This document shows, in pieces, positions 1-7,500 of a DNA stretch of 10,073 bases. Both the position numbers and the translations under genes were made by a program. This stretch comes from Lojkania enalia. Its lineage: Eukaryota; Ascomycota; Dothideomycetes; Pleosporales. Position 1 is the first letter of the stretch. Each line of letters opens with the position of its first letter. The DNA lies in the NCBI GenBank assembly GCA_010094045.1, contig ML986635.1, positions 243,004-253,076 on the forward strand, given 5' to 3'. The notes beneath the pieces were generated by a model. It was not told the origin of the DNA. It worked only from the letters and a program-made list of their open reading frames with translations, and made no database searches.

Positions 1-1550
1 AGTAGCGTTAAACTGGTTAAGTTCTTTTTTAAATATTAGTACTACAAGTTTTCTTAAAAAGCTAAGAGCTTATAGATACTTTAGTAGCTATATATAAAGA
101 TCCCTCGCTATATAATACTATACTACTATACTAAATATACTTTCTTTTATGCGTTTTATACTTAATTACTTCTTCTAATTACCTTTTAAGCTTAGAGTTG
201 TAAGTTTAAAGAAGTATATTCTAATATAGTATTAACTTAGTACCTTTTATAAGCTGTAAGAATTCTTCTTATACCTCTTTTAGTAATTGTATAAAGAACT
301 TTTATATAAGTATTAATTGTAACCTAAATTTATATATATTACTTAGAGTTTTAAACTACTAGAAGTCTTCTTATAGAAGTAGTTTTAGTAGGGTATATAA
401 TTGTATATTAAGGCGATTTAATATAACCTGCGCATTTAGAGGAATAATTCCTATTACTTTAAAAGCCTTTTAACAATTCTTATATATAAATATATTAAAA
501 AACGCGTTCTTAAAGGCTGAAAGGAAGCCTTCTTTATTAATATAGTAGATGTGTTAGTATACTAAGTTTTATATATACTGCAAGTACTTCAGCTTTAATA
601 GTAAGAAGTAAACTATATTAAGAAGCTAAAGTATATACGATAAATAAGAAGGTATATAAAGTATTAGGATCTTTTATATAAGGTAGTAATCTTTAAATTC
701 CTGGTTAAGGTAGCTTTTATAGCTATCTAAAATAAGTAGCCTATATAATCCTATCTAATATATCTTTATATACTTATTAAAGTACTTTAGCTACTTAAAA
801 CTAAGTATATTATTTGTCTAGCTGTTTTTAGAGACTAAAATTTTCTAATTATATAGTATACCTACTTCTTTATACTATATAGAGATATAAACGCGTTTTT
901 TATAGATAATAAATAGTAGGGTTGTATATATAGCAGCGTAAATATTCTAAATAACTATAACCTACTTATAATTACCTAGCTGTATAAAAATAGGCCTTAT
1001 ATAATATTCTAAACCTATAATAACTTTTATAGTACTAATAATATCTATTTAAAAGTCTGTCTTATTAAAGTTGTAGATATTATTATTATATATATTATAT
1101 TTTACAATTATATTCTATACGAACTTAAACTATATATTAATAACCTCTAGATTCTCTTATTTTATTCTTTAGTAATCTTTTACTTAATTAAAAGCTATTT
1201 TAAGCTTATTTATATATGCTATAAATCGTTTAAACTAATTCTTTTCTATAGATATTCTACTATATACGCCTAATAGTTTATCTACTATATCTACTACCTT
1301 ATATAGCCGGGGCGCAAATCCTCGCAAATTAAGGTTAAGAATATATTATACGATTGTTTATTTTTCAATTACTATAAGCTTCTAGTAATTTAGTTGTATA
1401 TAAGGGTAAAACGCGATTCTGTAAAGTTGAGTAGAGAGTTGTTAATATTATACGTTAAAAGTTATAATAGTATATTATACGCTCTTAAACTAGCCTAATT
1501 TATACGCCTATAAGGTAAGCTCAATTCTATCTTCTTATTAAATTAATAGA
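1..1550 (-). pseudogene. Fot1/pogo-type DDE_1 transposase relic, copy A (cut by left edge)
   Basis: This is a dead transposase of the Fot1/pogo branch of Tc1/mariner (CENP-B-like helix-turn-helix plus DDE_1 domain), which would cut and paste its own DNA in the nucleus. One minus-strand frame can be followed without an indel from about 1550 to the left edge. In order it shows a helix-turn-helix region (about 1545-1400); a second DNA-binding segment (KLIVIEK, 1380-1360, then RGFAPR at 1324-1307); the first catalytic region read as NFNKT at 1072-1058, where the usual Asp is Asn; the second region LILDS near 736-722 with Asp kept; and the block before the third acidic site, LLNIVYF near 625-605, with Asp now Asn. 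A basic, Gln/Glu-rich C-terminal part (about 520-140) continues to the edge. All stops are TAA or TAG at RIP-type positions. The start near 1550 is approximate because the ATG is not visible. Family assignment is by motif order. Confidence 0.8.
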
Positions 1551-1608
1551 AGGTTATATTATAGATTTATTATAGTTCGTACGTAGTATTTATAATACTA
1601 AGAAAAAG

Positions 1609-1634
1609 TAGCCGCTTTAATAGTTTAGCCGCTT
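1609..1634. repeat. 9 bp direct repeat between the two pogo copies
   Basis: TAGCCGCTT occurs at 1609-1617 and 1626-1634, in the short gap between the end of copy B and the start of copy A. It is one of the few CpG-bearing spots nearby. Terminal inverted repeats of either transposon would be expected here, but no matching inverted partner was found near 3225-3320. Its meaning is unknown and it may be chance. Confidence 0.35.
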
Positions 1635-1639
1635 CGATA

Positions 1640-3225
1640 GTAGAATATATTATAAGTTATACCTAGTCTTTCTATAGTAACTATAGTATATAGAAGCCTA
1701 CTAACTTATACCTAATCGCGCCTTACTTTAATATATTTTATCTTCTAACTACTACTCAACTGTTATTTAAGTAATAATCTCCTCTCCCTCTACTTTTAAT
1801 AAGGTGTTTTACTTCTAAATCCGCTTCTTTTTACGCTATTTATATATTATAGCAGTCTTATTTACTTTCTTAAGGCTAGTAATTTAACTCTTTAGTAATA
1901 TAGCTAAATAAAGTATTACTTTAGTATCTTTTTTAAGCTAATTAATTACTATAATAATAGAAGTAGGTAATAAGCTTTTATATCTTTGAATCCGATTGTA
2001 AATTAATATTAATTAAGCCTTTAATTCGCGCTAGTTACTTAGTATTTTAGCTTCTTATATAAGAACTTCTAGTATAGGTAGTATTAATATACGAAACTTT
2101 ATATCGAGTTTTAATATTACTACTTCTAAATTATATAAGATTAAACCGGCCCTTTAAAAGCTTACGCGGATATTATTCTTTATAATTAATTTCTAGTAGG
2201 TAGTATAGAAAGTTAGAAGAAATTTAAGTTTTATAATATAATTAATATAGTCGTAGATTAGGCTCTTAATTTAACCGCTATATACTCGCTTTAATAGTAA
2301 GAAGTAACCTATATTAAGAGGCTATAAGAGGTATAATAAGTACGATAGTATATAGAGAGTATAGATCTTATTCTTCTTATAGATTACCTAGAATTCGAGT
2401 AAGTTATAGCTCTTATAGCTATTAAGAATAAGTAGTTGCTATATATCTACTCGACGGTTCTTTATATATATAATAAAGTGTTTTAACTACTTAACTCTAA
2501 GATTATTAATTATCTATCTATTATCGTTTAGTCTAATAGCCTAATTCTTAGATATATTATTACCCTTATACTAGGTAGAAAGGTAGGATTATCTACCTAG
2601 TAGTATTAATTCTCTAGATTACTATAACCTACTTATAATTCTCTAGCTATATAACTTTTAACTAACTATATCTTTCTAAACTAGTAATAACTAGTTTAGG
2701 TAATATCTTATCTATTATAAAGCTAGCTTTATTAAAATTATAGATATTCTTATTATAGATATTATATATAACTTTTATATACGTTATAAGCTTAAACTAG
2801 ATTCTAATAATTTTAGGATTTTTATATAAAGCTTTCTAATAATCGTATAGTTAATTAAATTATATTTTAAGGCTATTTATTTATTTAATAAAGTTTCTAA
2901 ACTATTTCTAGCTAACCTATCTAGTATTATATTTAGTAAGTAGCTTATCTACTATATTTTATATAGTATCTAGAGAGGGTATAAATCCTCGCGAATCTAG
3001 GTTAAATATATATATAATAATAGCCTCCTCTTCTAACTTAGTAAGTTTTTTTAAATTTAGCTTACAATTATATTATATAGTAATTCCGTTGTGTTGTCGA
3101 TATATTATTCTTTAGAAGATGTTATATATAGAAGCAGCACGTCTTTTACTTTAAAGTTGCTTATTATTAATAGCTAAGATAGCTAGAGAGATATCTACTT
3201 TATTATAGCTAGATTAGGTATTTAT
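1640..3225 (-). pseudogene. Fot1/pogo-type DDE_1 transposase relic, copy B (near full length)
   Basis: This is a second transposase relic of the same superfamily as copy A. The start is placed at an ATA codon at 3225-3223 that fits a RIP-mutated ATG. An N-terminal helix-turn-helix follows (about 3185-3080; SKRRAASIYNI is readable), then EEEAIIIYIFNLDSRGFIP (about 3035-2980), and the first catalytic region NFNKA near 2737-2722 with Asp changed to Asn. To this point the frame has codons whose low coordinate is 1 modulo 3. From about 2570 leftward it is 0 modulo 3: LILNSYKS near 2430-2406 (second Asp to Asn), LNIGYFLLLK near 2318-2289, a lysine-rich stretch (RKKKR, about 1836-1821), and a C-terminal end resembling a zinc knuckle with Cys and His replaced by Tyr (about 1683-1655). 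Against copy A, about 10 codons are missing near 2575, which explains the frame change. The length, about 1.58 kb, suits the family. Confidence 0.8.
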
Positions 3226-3577
3226 AGGTTAAGCTATTATTATTAGAAGGTAGGATGTTACGTAAAGTTAGTAAGGTAGTATACTTACTTACCCGGCGCG
3301 CTTACTTACTACTTATATTATAGGTAGGAGTTAAGTAGGTCTAGGTTGGGTATTTACTTATATAGTCCTAAAGATAGAAGGAGATTATAGTATAATCTTA
3401 AAACGCTTATAGAGGTAAAGTAAGGATATAATTATTAATCTAAAAACGGAAATCCTATATATTTATAGAACGGGGGTAATTATATAAAACTAGGAGCTTT
3501 AGAAGTAGTAATATATAGCTAATATTACCTAAGTCTTAGTATATACTTTCTCTACTATAGTAAAACGCTATAGAAGA
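3226..3577. other. Gene-free AT-rich stretch between pogo copy B and the gypsy relic
   Basis: No protein family is recognisable here. The stretch should contain the outer end of pogo copy B and the left junction of the gypsy fragment, but neither boundary could be fixed. It includes a small GC-bearing spot, CTTACTTAC at 3284-3292 repeated at 3301-3309 around CCGGCGCG, which could mark a transposon terminus. The right part (about 3360-3577) has a weak open-like frame with only TAA/TAG stops and may be upstream gypsy coding sequence, but nothing diagnostic was seen. Confidence 0.5.
3284..3309. repeat. CTTACTTAC direct repeat around a CpG-rich core
   Basis: Two copies of CTTACTTAC (3284-3292 and 3301-3309) flank CCGGCGCG. 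The spot lies about 60 bp upstream of the start of pogo copy B, where a terminal repeat would be expected. No matching inverted copy was found at the other end of copy B, so this is only a recorded pattern. Confidence 0.35.
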
Positions 3578-3600
3578 CGCCTATAAGATTTTCTTACTAA

Positions 3601-3605
3601 ACTAC
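3601..3605. repeat. Target site duplication, left copy (ACTAC)
   Basis: ACTAC directly precedes the TG of the left terminal repeat and is repeated at 4133-4137 directly after the CA of the right one. A 5 bp duplication is typical of LTR-retrotransposon integrase. Removing the insertion and one copy restores a continuous gypsy pol frame. Confidence 0.9.
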
Positions 3606-3706
3606 TGTTAGAAGCACGGCTCTACACCACTGCGCTGCTGCAACCAAAAGGTACGAATAATTAATATCGCTGATCATGGGTGTAGAATAGTATATATACC
3701 CTTACA
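3606..3706 (-). repeat. TRIM terminal repeat, left (3' LTR of the minus-oriented element)
   Basis: It begins TGTTAGAAGC and ends CCCTTACA. It matches the right repeat at 99 of 101 positions. The two differences are A at 3659 (G at 4085) and T at 3662 (C at 4088), both inside one TGATCA palindrome that here reads TAATTA. Both are the changes RIP makes (TpG to TpA and CpA to TpA). The repeat also holds a TATATATA stretch near its 3706 end and the reverse complement of an A box. Confidence 0.92.
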
Positions 3707-3720
3707 TTATCTCCCTCCTT
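3707..3720 (-). other. Polypurine tract of the TRIM
   Basis: Read on the minus strand, 3720 to 3707 is AAGGAGGGAGATAA: 13 purines in 14 bases, directly abutting the LTR that begins TGTAAGGG at 3706. In LTR retrotransposons the purine tract just upstream of the 3' LTR primes plus-strand DNA synthesis. The other internal edge (4018-4031) has no comparable run, so this feature decides the orientation. Confidence 0.7.
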
Positions 3721-3933
3721 AGCAGCGTACGCCCCGGACGCTCTAAGAGATGCGATACATGAAGGCAGGTACTGAGACTTCTGGCTCTACCAGATCGACC
3801 CTCCGGTCATCTCCAGCTACCTCTCAATACGCCTGCGCGGATGCGCTCATGCGCACATGCCTATATATATACTAGACCTTCTAGCAACTCTCAGCGCAGC
3901 GCCTAAAGAGGTCGCCTTACACTTCAGCTTTAT

Positions 3934-3938
3934 AAAAA
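3934..3938 (-). terminator. Candidate Pol III terminator (T5) inside the TRIM
   Basis: The plus strand has AAAAA at 3934-3938, which is TTTTT on the minus strand, about 28 bases downstream of the B box. Runs of four or more T are the usual Pol III stop signal. The run lies in a region with inverted repeats (AGCTTT/AAAGCT and TTCAGC/GCTGAA), so a short hairpin may form just before or around it. The function is inferred from position only. Confidence 0.45.
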
Positions 3939-3965
3939 GCTTGTTAGGCTGAACTAACTCTCGTG

Positions 3966-3976
3966 CGAATCGAACT
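3966..3976 (-). promoter_or_regulatory. tRNA-like B box in the TRIM internal region
   Basis: On the minus strand, 3976 to 3966 reads AGTTCGATTCG, which agrees with the tRNA B-box consensus GGTTCGANTCC at 9 of 11 positions including the central TTCGA. The flanks (GGGGTCGCG before, CACGAG after) look like a tRNA T arm with some mismatches. It lies 76 bases downstream of the A box in the adjacent LTR, longer than in an intronless tRNA gene but within known Pol III spacing. Confidence 0.55.
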
Positions 3977-4002
3977 CGCGACCCCGTAGTGCCGCCCATC
4001 AA

Positions 4003-4014
4003 CCCCGCACGCCA
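4003..4014 (-). other. Weak candidate primer binding site of the TRIM
   Basis: On the minus strand, 4014 to 4003 starts TGGCGTGCGGGG. A TGG start is what complementarity to the CCA end of a tRNA would give. However, it begins 17 bases inside the LTR boundary at 4032, farther than the usual 0-10, and no specific tRNA was matched. An alternative is self-priming or a primer not ending in the standard context. Confidence 0.25.
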
Positions 4015-4031
4015 GGTGATATTAATTATAA

Positions 4032-4132
4032 TGTTAGAAGCACGGCTCTACACCACTGCGCTGCTGCAACCAAAAGGTACGAATGATCAATATCGCTGAT
4101 CATGGGTGTAGAATAGTATATATACCCTTACA
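4032..4132 (-). repeat. TRIM terminal repeat, right (5' LTR of the minus-oriented element)
   Basis: This is the second 101 bp repeat. It keeps the TGATCA palindrome at 4084-4089, a second TGATCA at 4097-4102, and CpA/TpG throughout. On the minus strand it opens TGTAAGGGTATATATAC, so a TATA-like element sits at its start, and closes CTTCTAACA. Its A box lies only about 20 bases from the internal region, so in this copy the A box is followed by the B box on the same strand. The left copy lacks a downstream B box. Confidence 0.92.
4053..4063 (-). promoter_or_regulatory. tRNA-like A box in the TRIM LTR
   Basis: On the minus strand, 4063 to 4053 reads CAGCGCAGTGG, matching the A-box consensus TRGYNNARNNG at every defined position except the first. 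The context (GCAGCAGCGCAGTGGTGTAGAGC) resembles the D arm of a eukaryotic tRNA. The same string is present in the left LTR, where it is not followed by a B box. A transcript from here to the T5 run would be roughly 140 bases. Confidence 0.5.
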
Positions 4133-4137
4133 ACTAC
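4133..4137. repeat. Target site duplication, right copy (ACTAC)
   Basis: ACTAC directly follows the CA end of the right LTR and matches 3601-3605 exactly. The gypsy pol frame resumes here and runs into the LPKEY landmark at 4215. Confidence 0.9.
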
Positions 4138-5612
4138 CTTATATCTTTACCGTTAATATAGCCGATATTTAGAAGGCTCTGGAAAATAAACCGAAGATAG
4201 ACTCTTATATAAAACTCCCTAAAGAATATATATAGTAGCTTTATACCTTTAATTAATAGGAAGCTAATAAGCTACTACTTTTAAAACTAGGAGTAGACTA
4301 TATAATTAAGCTAGAAGGGAAAGATAGAAGTTCTCTAAGGATCCCCTCAGGTCCTTTATATAGAATATTATAGAAGATACTCCTTATCCTTTAGAAGACT
4401 CTAATAGAGCTCCTTAATAAAGGATTTATTCGGGTTAGTAACTCTCTAGCTATAGTACTAGTCCTGTTCGTACGAAAACTAGGGGGTAGCCTCTATTTCT
4501 ATATTAACTACCGCGCCCTGAATACTATTATATAGAAAGACTACTACTCTCTACCTCTAATCCGAGAAACGCTAAATTAAATTAGTTAAGTTAAGTAGTT
4601 TATAAAACTTAATATTATTACTATATTTAATAAGATCTAAATTAAAAAAGGAGATAAATAGAAGATAGTATTTATAACCTACTATAGTTTATATAAGTAG
4701 CTAGTTATACCCTTTAGCCTTATAAATACTTTAAGTACCTTCTAATAGTATATTAATTATACGATTTAAGAGTATTTAGGCGACTTTATCTTAGTATACT
4801 TAGATAATATCCTTATATATATAGATAGCTCCCTATAAGACTATTAGTGCTACGTTAAAGTAATCTTTTAAAAGTTAATAGATACTAGCCTCTAACTTAA
4901 TATTAATAAGTATAAATTTAAAGTCTATATAATAAAATATCTTAGCTTTATTATTAATACGGAAAAAGGTATCTAAATAGACTTATAGAAAGTTAAAGTA
5001 ATCTAGAACTAAAAAGCGCCTATATTAGTTTATAATATATAGAGCTTTTTAGACTTTATAAATTTCTACTACTAGTTTATTAAGGAATTTTCTAAAGTGG
5101 TTACTCTACTAATAGCTCTTACCTAAAGAGAATAAAAGAAGAAATAGTTTTAACTTAATAATCGGGTACTTACTACCTTTAATTATCTAAAGTAATACTT
5201 TATATAAGTACTAGTATTAGCTTAGTATAACTCTAAAAGAGAAACAATTCTAGAGTATAATATCTCTAGCTAGTATACTAGAGGTATATTTTTATAATAT
5301 AATAATAAAGGAGTTTTATAACCTATTACTTTTATATTAAAGTAAATACTTCCTATAGAGTATAACTATCTAATCTATAATAAGGAATTACTAGTAGTTA
5401 TATAATACTTTAAGAAATAGGAAGAGTTCTTAAAACTACTTATATACTTTATAGTTCGTATAGATTACTATAACTTAAAATACTTTACTAAGGTATAGAA
5501 GTTTTTTAAGTACTAGGTAAGGTAGGTAGTATTTTTTATCTAGTTTAACTTCCAGTTTAAATATAAGTTAGGTAAACTTAATATTCTAGCTAATACTCTC
5601 TTATATTTGTAA

Positions 5613-5879
5613 TAATGTAAAGAAATCGTTCTACGAAAAGCTTTATATACAACCTTATCCCAAAGCTTTTCGCTTATCTTATCCTACCCCCAGTTCTACT
5701 TCTTTTCCCTTCCGTATATAGTTATATACTCTCTTATAAGTAGCTTAGTAGTTCTTCTATATCCTTTTATATAAGGCCTATAGGTGTTAATAGAATTCCT
5801 AGGTCCCTAAACCCCTACATACTCCTATATACCTCTAAATAGATTCATACTATATTTAAACCTATTATCTTACCTACAC
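5613..5879. other. Pyrimidine-rich spacer, less RIP-affected, no gene
   Basis: After the RNase H part of gypsy relic 1 the sequence changes character. It is rich in C and T on the plus strand, with more CpA (for example ATACAACC, CCCCAG, CTACATAC, CTACACTG) than the flanking coding relics. No integrase or other protein was recognised in any frame examined. It may be unique sequence between two insertions, or part of an element that existed in too few copies for strong RIP. Confidence 0.55.
5634..5672. repeat. Perfect 11 bp inverted repeat at the gypsy-spacer junction
   Basis: CGAAAAGCTTT (5634-5644) is the exact reverse complement of AAAGCTTTTCG (5662-5672), with a 17-base loop. It lies about 20 bases after the end of the gypsy relic frame, near where the element is broken, so it could mark a junction. 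It could also be a chance palindrome built around AAGCTT. Confidence 0.5.
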
Positions 5880-6318
5880 TGTTATATTATATAGAAGAAC
5901 TTAATACTACTAGTAACAGCCTCTTTAATAATATTACATCAATTGTTTATTTAACTATATCTAAGTCTAAAATATACCCAATTTAGTTTAGGTTATAATA
6001 CTTATATACTATTATATTAAATTATTTAGTTATCTAGATAAGATTTTAGAAACCTTCTATTAACTAAAGCTTTTAGGTTTAAAACTTCCTATCCCCTATA
6101 ATTAGGATTACTTTTAGAAAAGCCGCGTAGAGTGCGCCTAGGTAGAAACTTAGAGACTACTAATAACCTATTAGAATTAGAGGTAACCGCTAATATCTAA
6201 CTATAATTTACCTTCTAATTCCTATACTAGAACTAATATATATATAAGTTATAGTAAGAGTAAACTTCTATCTACGTATGTAGAACAACCGTTACCTTTT
6301 ATAGGGGGCCTTATAACA
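5880..6318 (+). repeat. Tentative 5' LTR of gypsy element 2
   Basis: TGTTATA at 5880-5886 and TATAACA at 6312-6318 are a perfect 7 bp inverted pair with TG...CA ends. They enclose 439 bp that ends shortly before the gag relic, a usual LTR size and place. The partner 3' LTR would lie beyond the window, so the boundary cannot be confirmed by repeat identity. The bases after it (GGCAGACCTC) do not begin TGG, so no convincing primer binding site supports the call. Confidence 0.3.
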
Positions 6319-6360
6319 GGCAGACCTCTCTCTATAGAGCCTATAATAAAAAACCTATCT

Positions 6361-7500
6361 AATTTAGAGGGAAATTAGAGTAAACTAACCTTTAAGAAAT
6401 AAATTACAATTTTATAAGAGGAGATTATACGCTTAATATAATAGAGAACTGTTAGTCCTAATTAACCTCTATAAACTACTAAATTAGAACTAATAATATA
6501 CTAAGAAACTTTTATAACTCCTCTAGTAAGAAACTTCTCGGCCACCCCTAAACCTTCTTAAGCCTACCTTATTAAACGCACGCCTAAGATTAAAAGCTTT
6601 ATAGATAGTAGTAAACTTATATTTAAATAATAGTAAGTCTTAATCCTAGACTAACTTGAAATTAATATAGATTACTATCTAATAGAGTATATATGTATAG
6701 TATTAGTATAGAGATATACTTCTAGTACTATGAAAGGGTATCTAGAACTAAAATACCTAGCTAAATTAGACTAGTATTAGTTTAAGAATACTAAAGAAAT
6801 AATTTCACTTCTATAATTATATTTTATTATAGGTAATAAAGAGATAGAGGTATAATAGGCGTTTTAGGTCTTAAGGATAAATAAGAGAGAAGCGTTTCTA
6901 ACTTTTAAAGCTTACTTTATTAGTACAGCTATTAGGGGATTCGTATCCTAATCTAAGTAGTTCTTTTACCTATAGAATAAGATTCTCCCCAGCTTAAAGA
7001 TACTAAACCTTAGCTTTAAGCTTATATAGAAAGGCTCCTTTAATACTATAGTTGTCTACTTAACAGCCTACGATATAGAAAGAAGGAGTATTTCTAACCT
7101 CTTAAAACGAACTGCTAGCCTATAGGTTATAACTAAAATAAATTTAGATTAGTACTAGAAGGTTTCTAAGAGTTTATTTAAGGTAACCTACGATCTAATA
7201 CTACCCTAATCTACTCTAATATTAACACCTTATTCTACTATAATCGCTTCTTAACTACCTAGCAAAACTTTTATACCTAAAAGGTATATAACTTTAGATA
7301 ATTACTATAATTATAGTAAACTAGGATACTTTATAAATAAATATATAGTCTTTAAAGTATAAGAAATAGAAGTTAAATAAGAGGAGATTAAGAAAGAAGA
7401 GTTTCTAGACGTAAACAAGTACTATCTAGATAGTTTTTAGATAGGAAATAGAGACGTCTAGAAAAACTCTCTATCTTAAGTTTAAGTAAGTACAACTTAT
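6361..7500 (+). pseudogene. gag relic of gypsy element 2, zinc knuckle ruined
   Basis: This would be the capsid/nucleocapsid polyprotein that packages element RNA in virus-like particles. One frame (codon starts are 1 modulo 3) can be followed from about 6361 to about 7500, broken only by TAA/TAG. The N-terminal half is not recognisable beyond an alpha-rich, Gln-derived-stop-rich pattern. The diagnostic feature is at 7303-7344, where the spacing C-x2-C-x4-H-x4-C of a retroviral zinc knuckle is kept exactly but all four ligand positions (7303, 7312, 7327, 7342) are Tyr, within YSKLGYF. Start and end are approximate. It lies just upstream of the protease in a different frame. Confidence 0.7.

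Larger units (their letters stand above)
3606..4132 (-). mobile_element. TRIM: 527 bp non-autonomous LTR retroelement, largely free of RIP
   Basis: The element has two 101 bp direct terminal repeats starting TG and ending CA, a 325 bp internal region (3707-4031), and a 5 bp target duplication (ACTAC). No open frame of useful length was seen, so it must borrow reverse transcriptase and integrase from an autonomous element. It is placed on the minus strand because a purine tract (AAGGAGGGAGATAA on that strand) abuts the 3706 boundary, where the polypurine tract of a minus-oriented element should lie. The same strand carries an A box, a B box and a T5 run. It is much richer in GC, CpA and TpG than its surroundings. 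It could also be the deleted remnant of a larger LTR element, but the size and clean ends fit the TRIM class. Family membership cannot be named from sequence alone. Confidence 0.88.
3578..5612 (+). pseudogene. Ty3/gypsy pol relic 1 (linker, reverse transcriptase, RNase H), interrupted by a TRIM
   Basis: This is a RIP-destroyed pol of a Ty3/gypsy LTR retrotransposon. It reads in one frame (codons start at multiples of 3) without an indel once the 3606-4132 insertion and one copy of its 5 bp target duplication are ignored. Landmarks are LPKEY at 4215-4229; GFIRVSNS from 4422; VLFVRKLGG from 4458; the NYRALN block at 4506-4523; the first catalytic Asp of reverse transcriptase now AAT at 4611-4613; YLDN in place of YxDD at 4797-4808; the first RNase H acidic site in EYNIS now Asn at 5259-5261; and a later RNase H block IDYYNLKYF from 5460. 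The frame ends in stops near 5612, and no integrase follows, so the copy is truncated. Its left limit is uncertain, and no gag or protease was recognised upstream. The motifs differ from those of the second gypsy element, so they are different families. Confidence 0.85.

Noticed and set aside
3934..4075. Minus-strand tRNA gene with an intron (A box and B box present)
   Set aside because: No acceptor-stem pairing could be made between the two ends, the T-arm has mismatches, and the A-box half lies in an LTR repeated at 3606-3706. It is tRNA-like promoter sequence, not a functional tRNA.
3606..4132. Two identical 101 bp repeats as a CRISPR-like or tandem repeat array
   Set aside because: Only two copies, with TG/CA ends, a target duplication and a polypurine tract; the LTR reading explains all of it.
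5634..5672. The 11 bp inverted repeat as a bacterial-type terminator
   Set aside because: The context is fungal transposon DNA, and there is no T-run directly after the stem.
5880..5918. A 39 bp TGTTA...TAACA segment as a miniature inverted element
   Set aside because: The inverted ends are 5 bp only and no target duplication was seen; in this TA-rich sequence it is expected by chance.
6319..6330. GGCAGACCTCTC after the tentative LTR as a primer binding site
   Set aside because: It does not start with TGG and no tRNA 3' end was matched with confidence.
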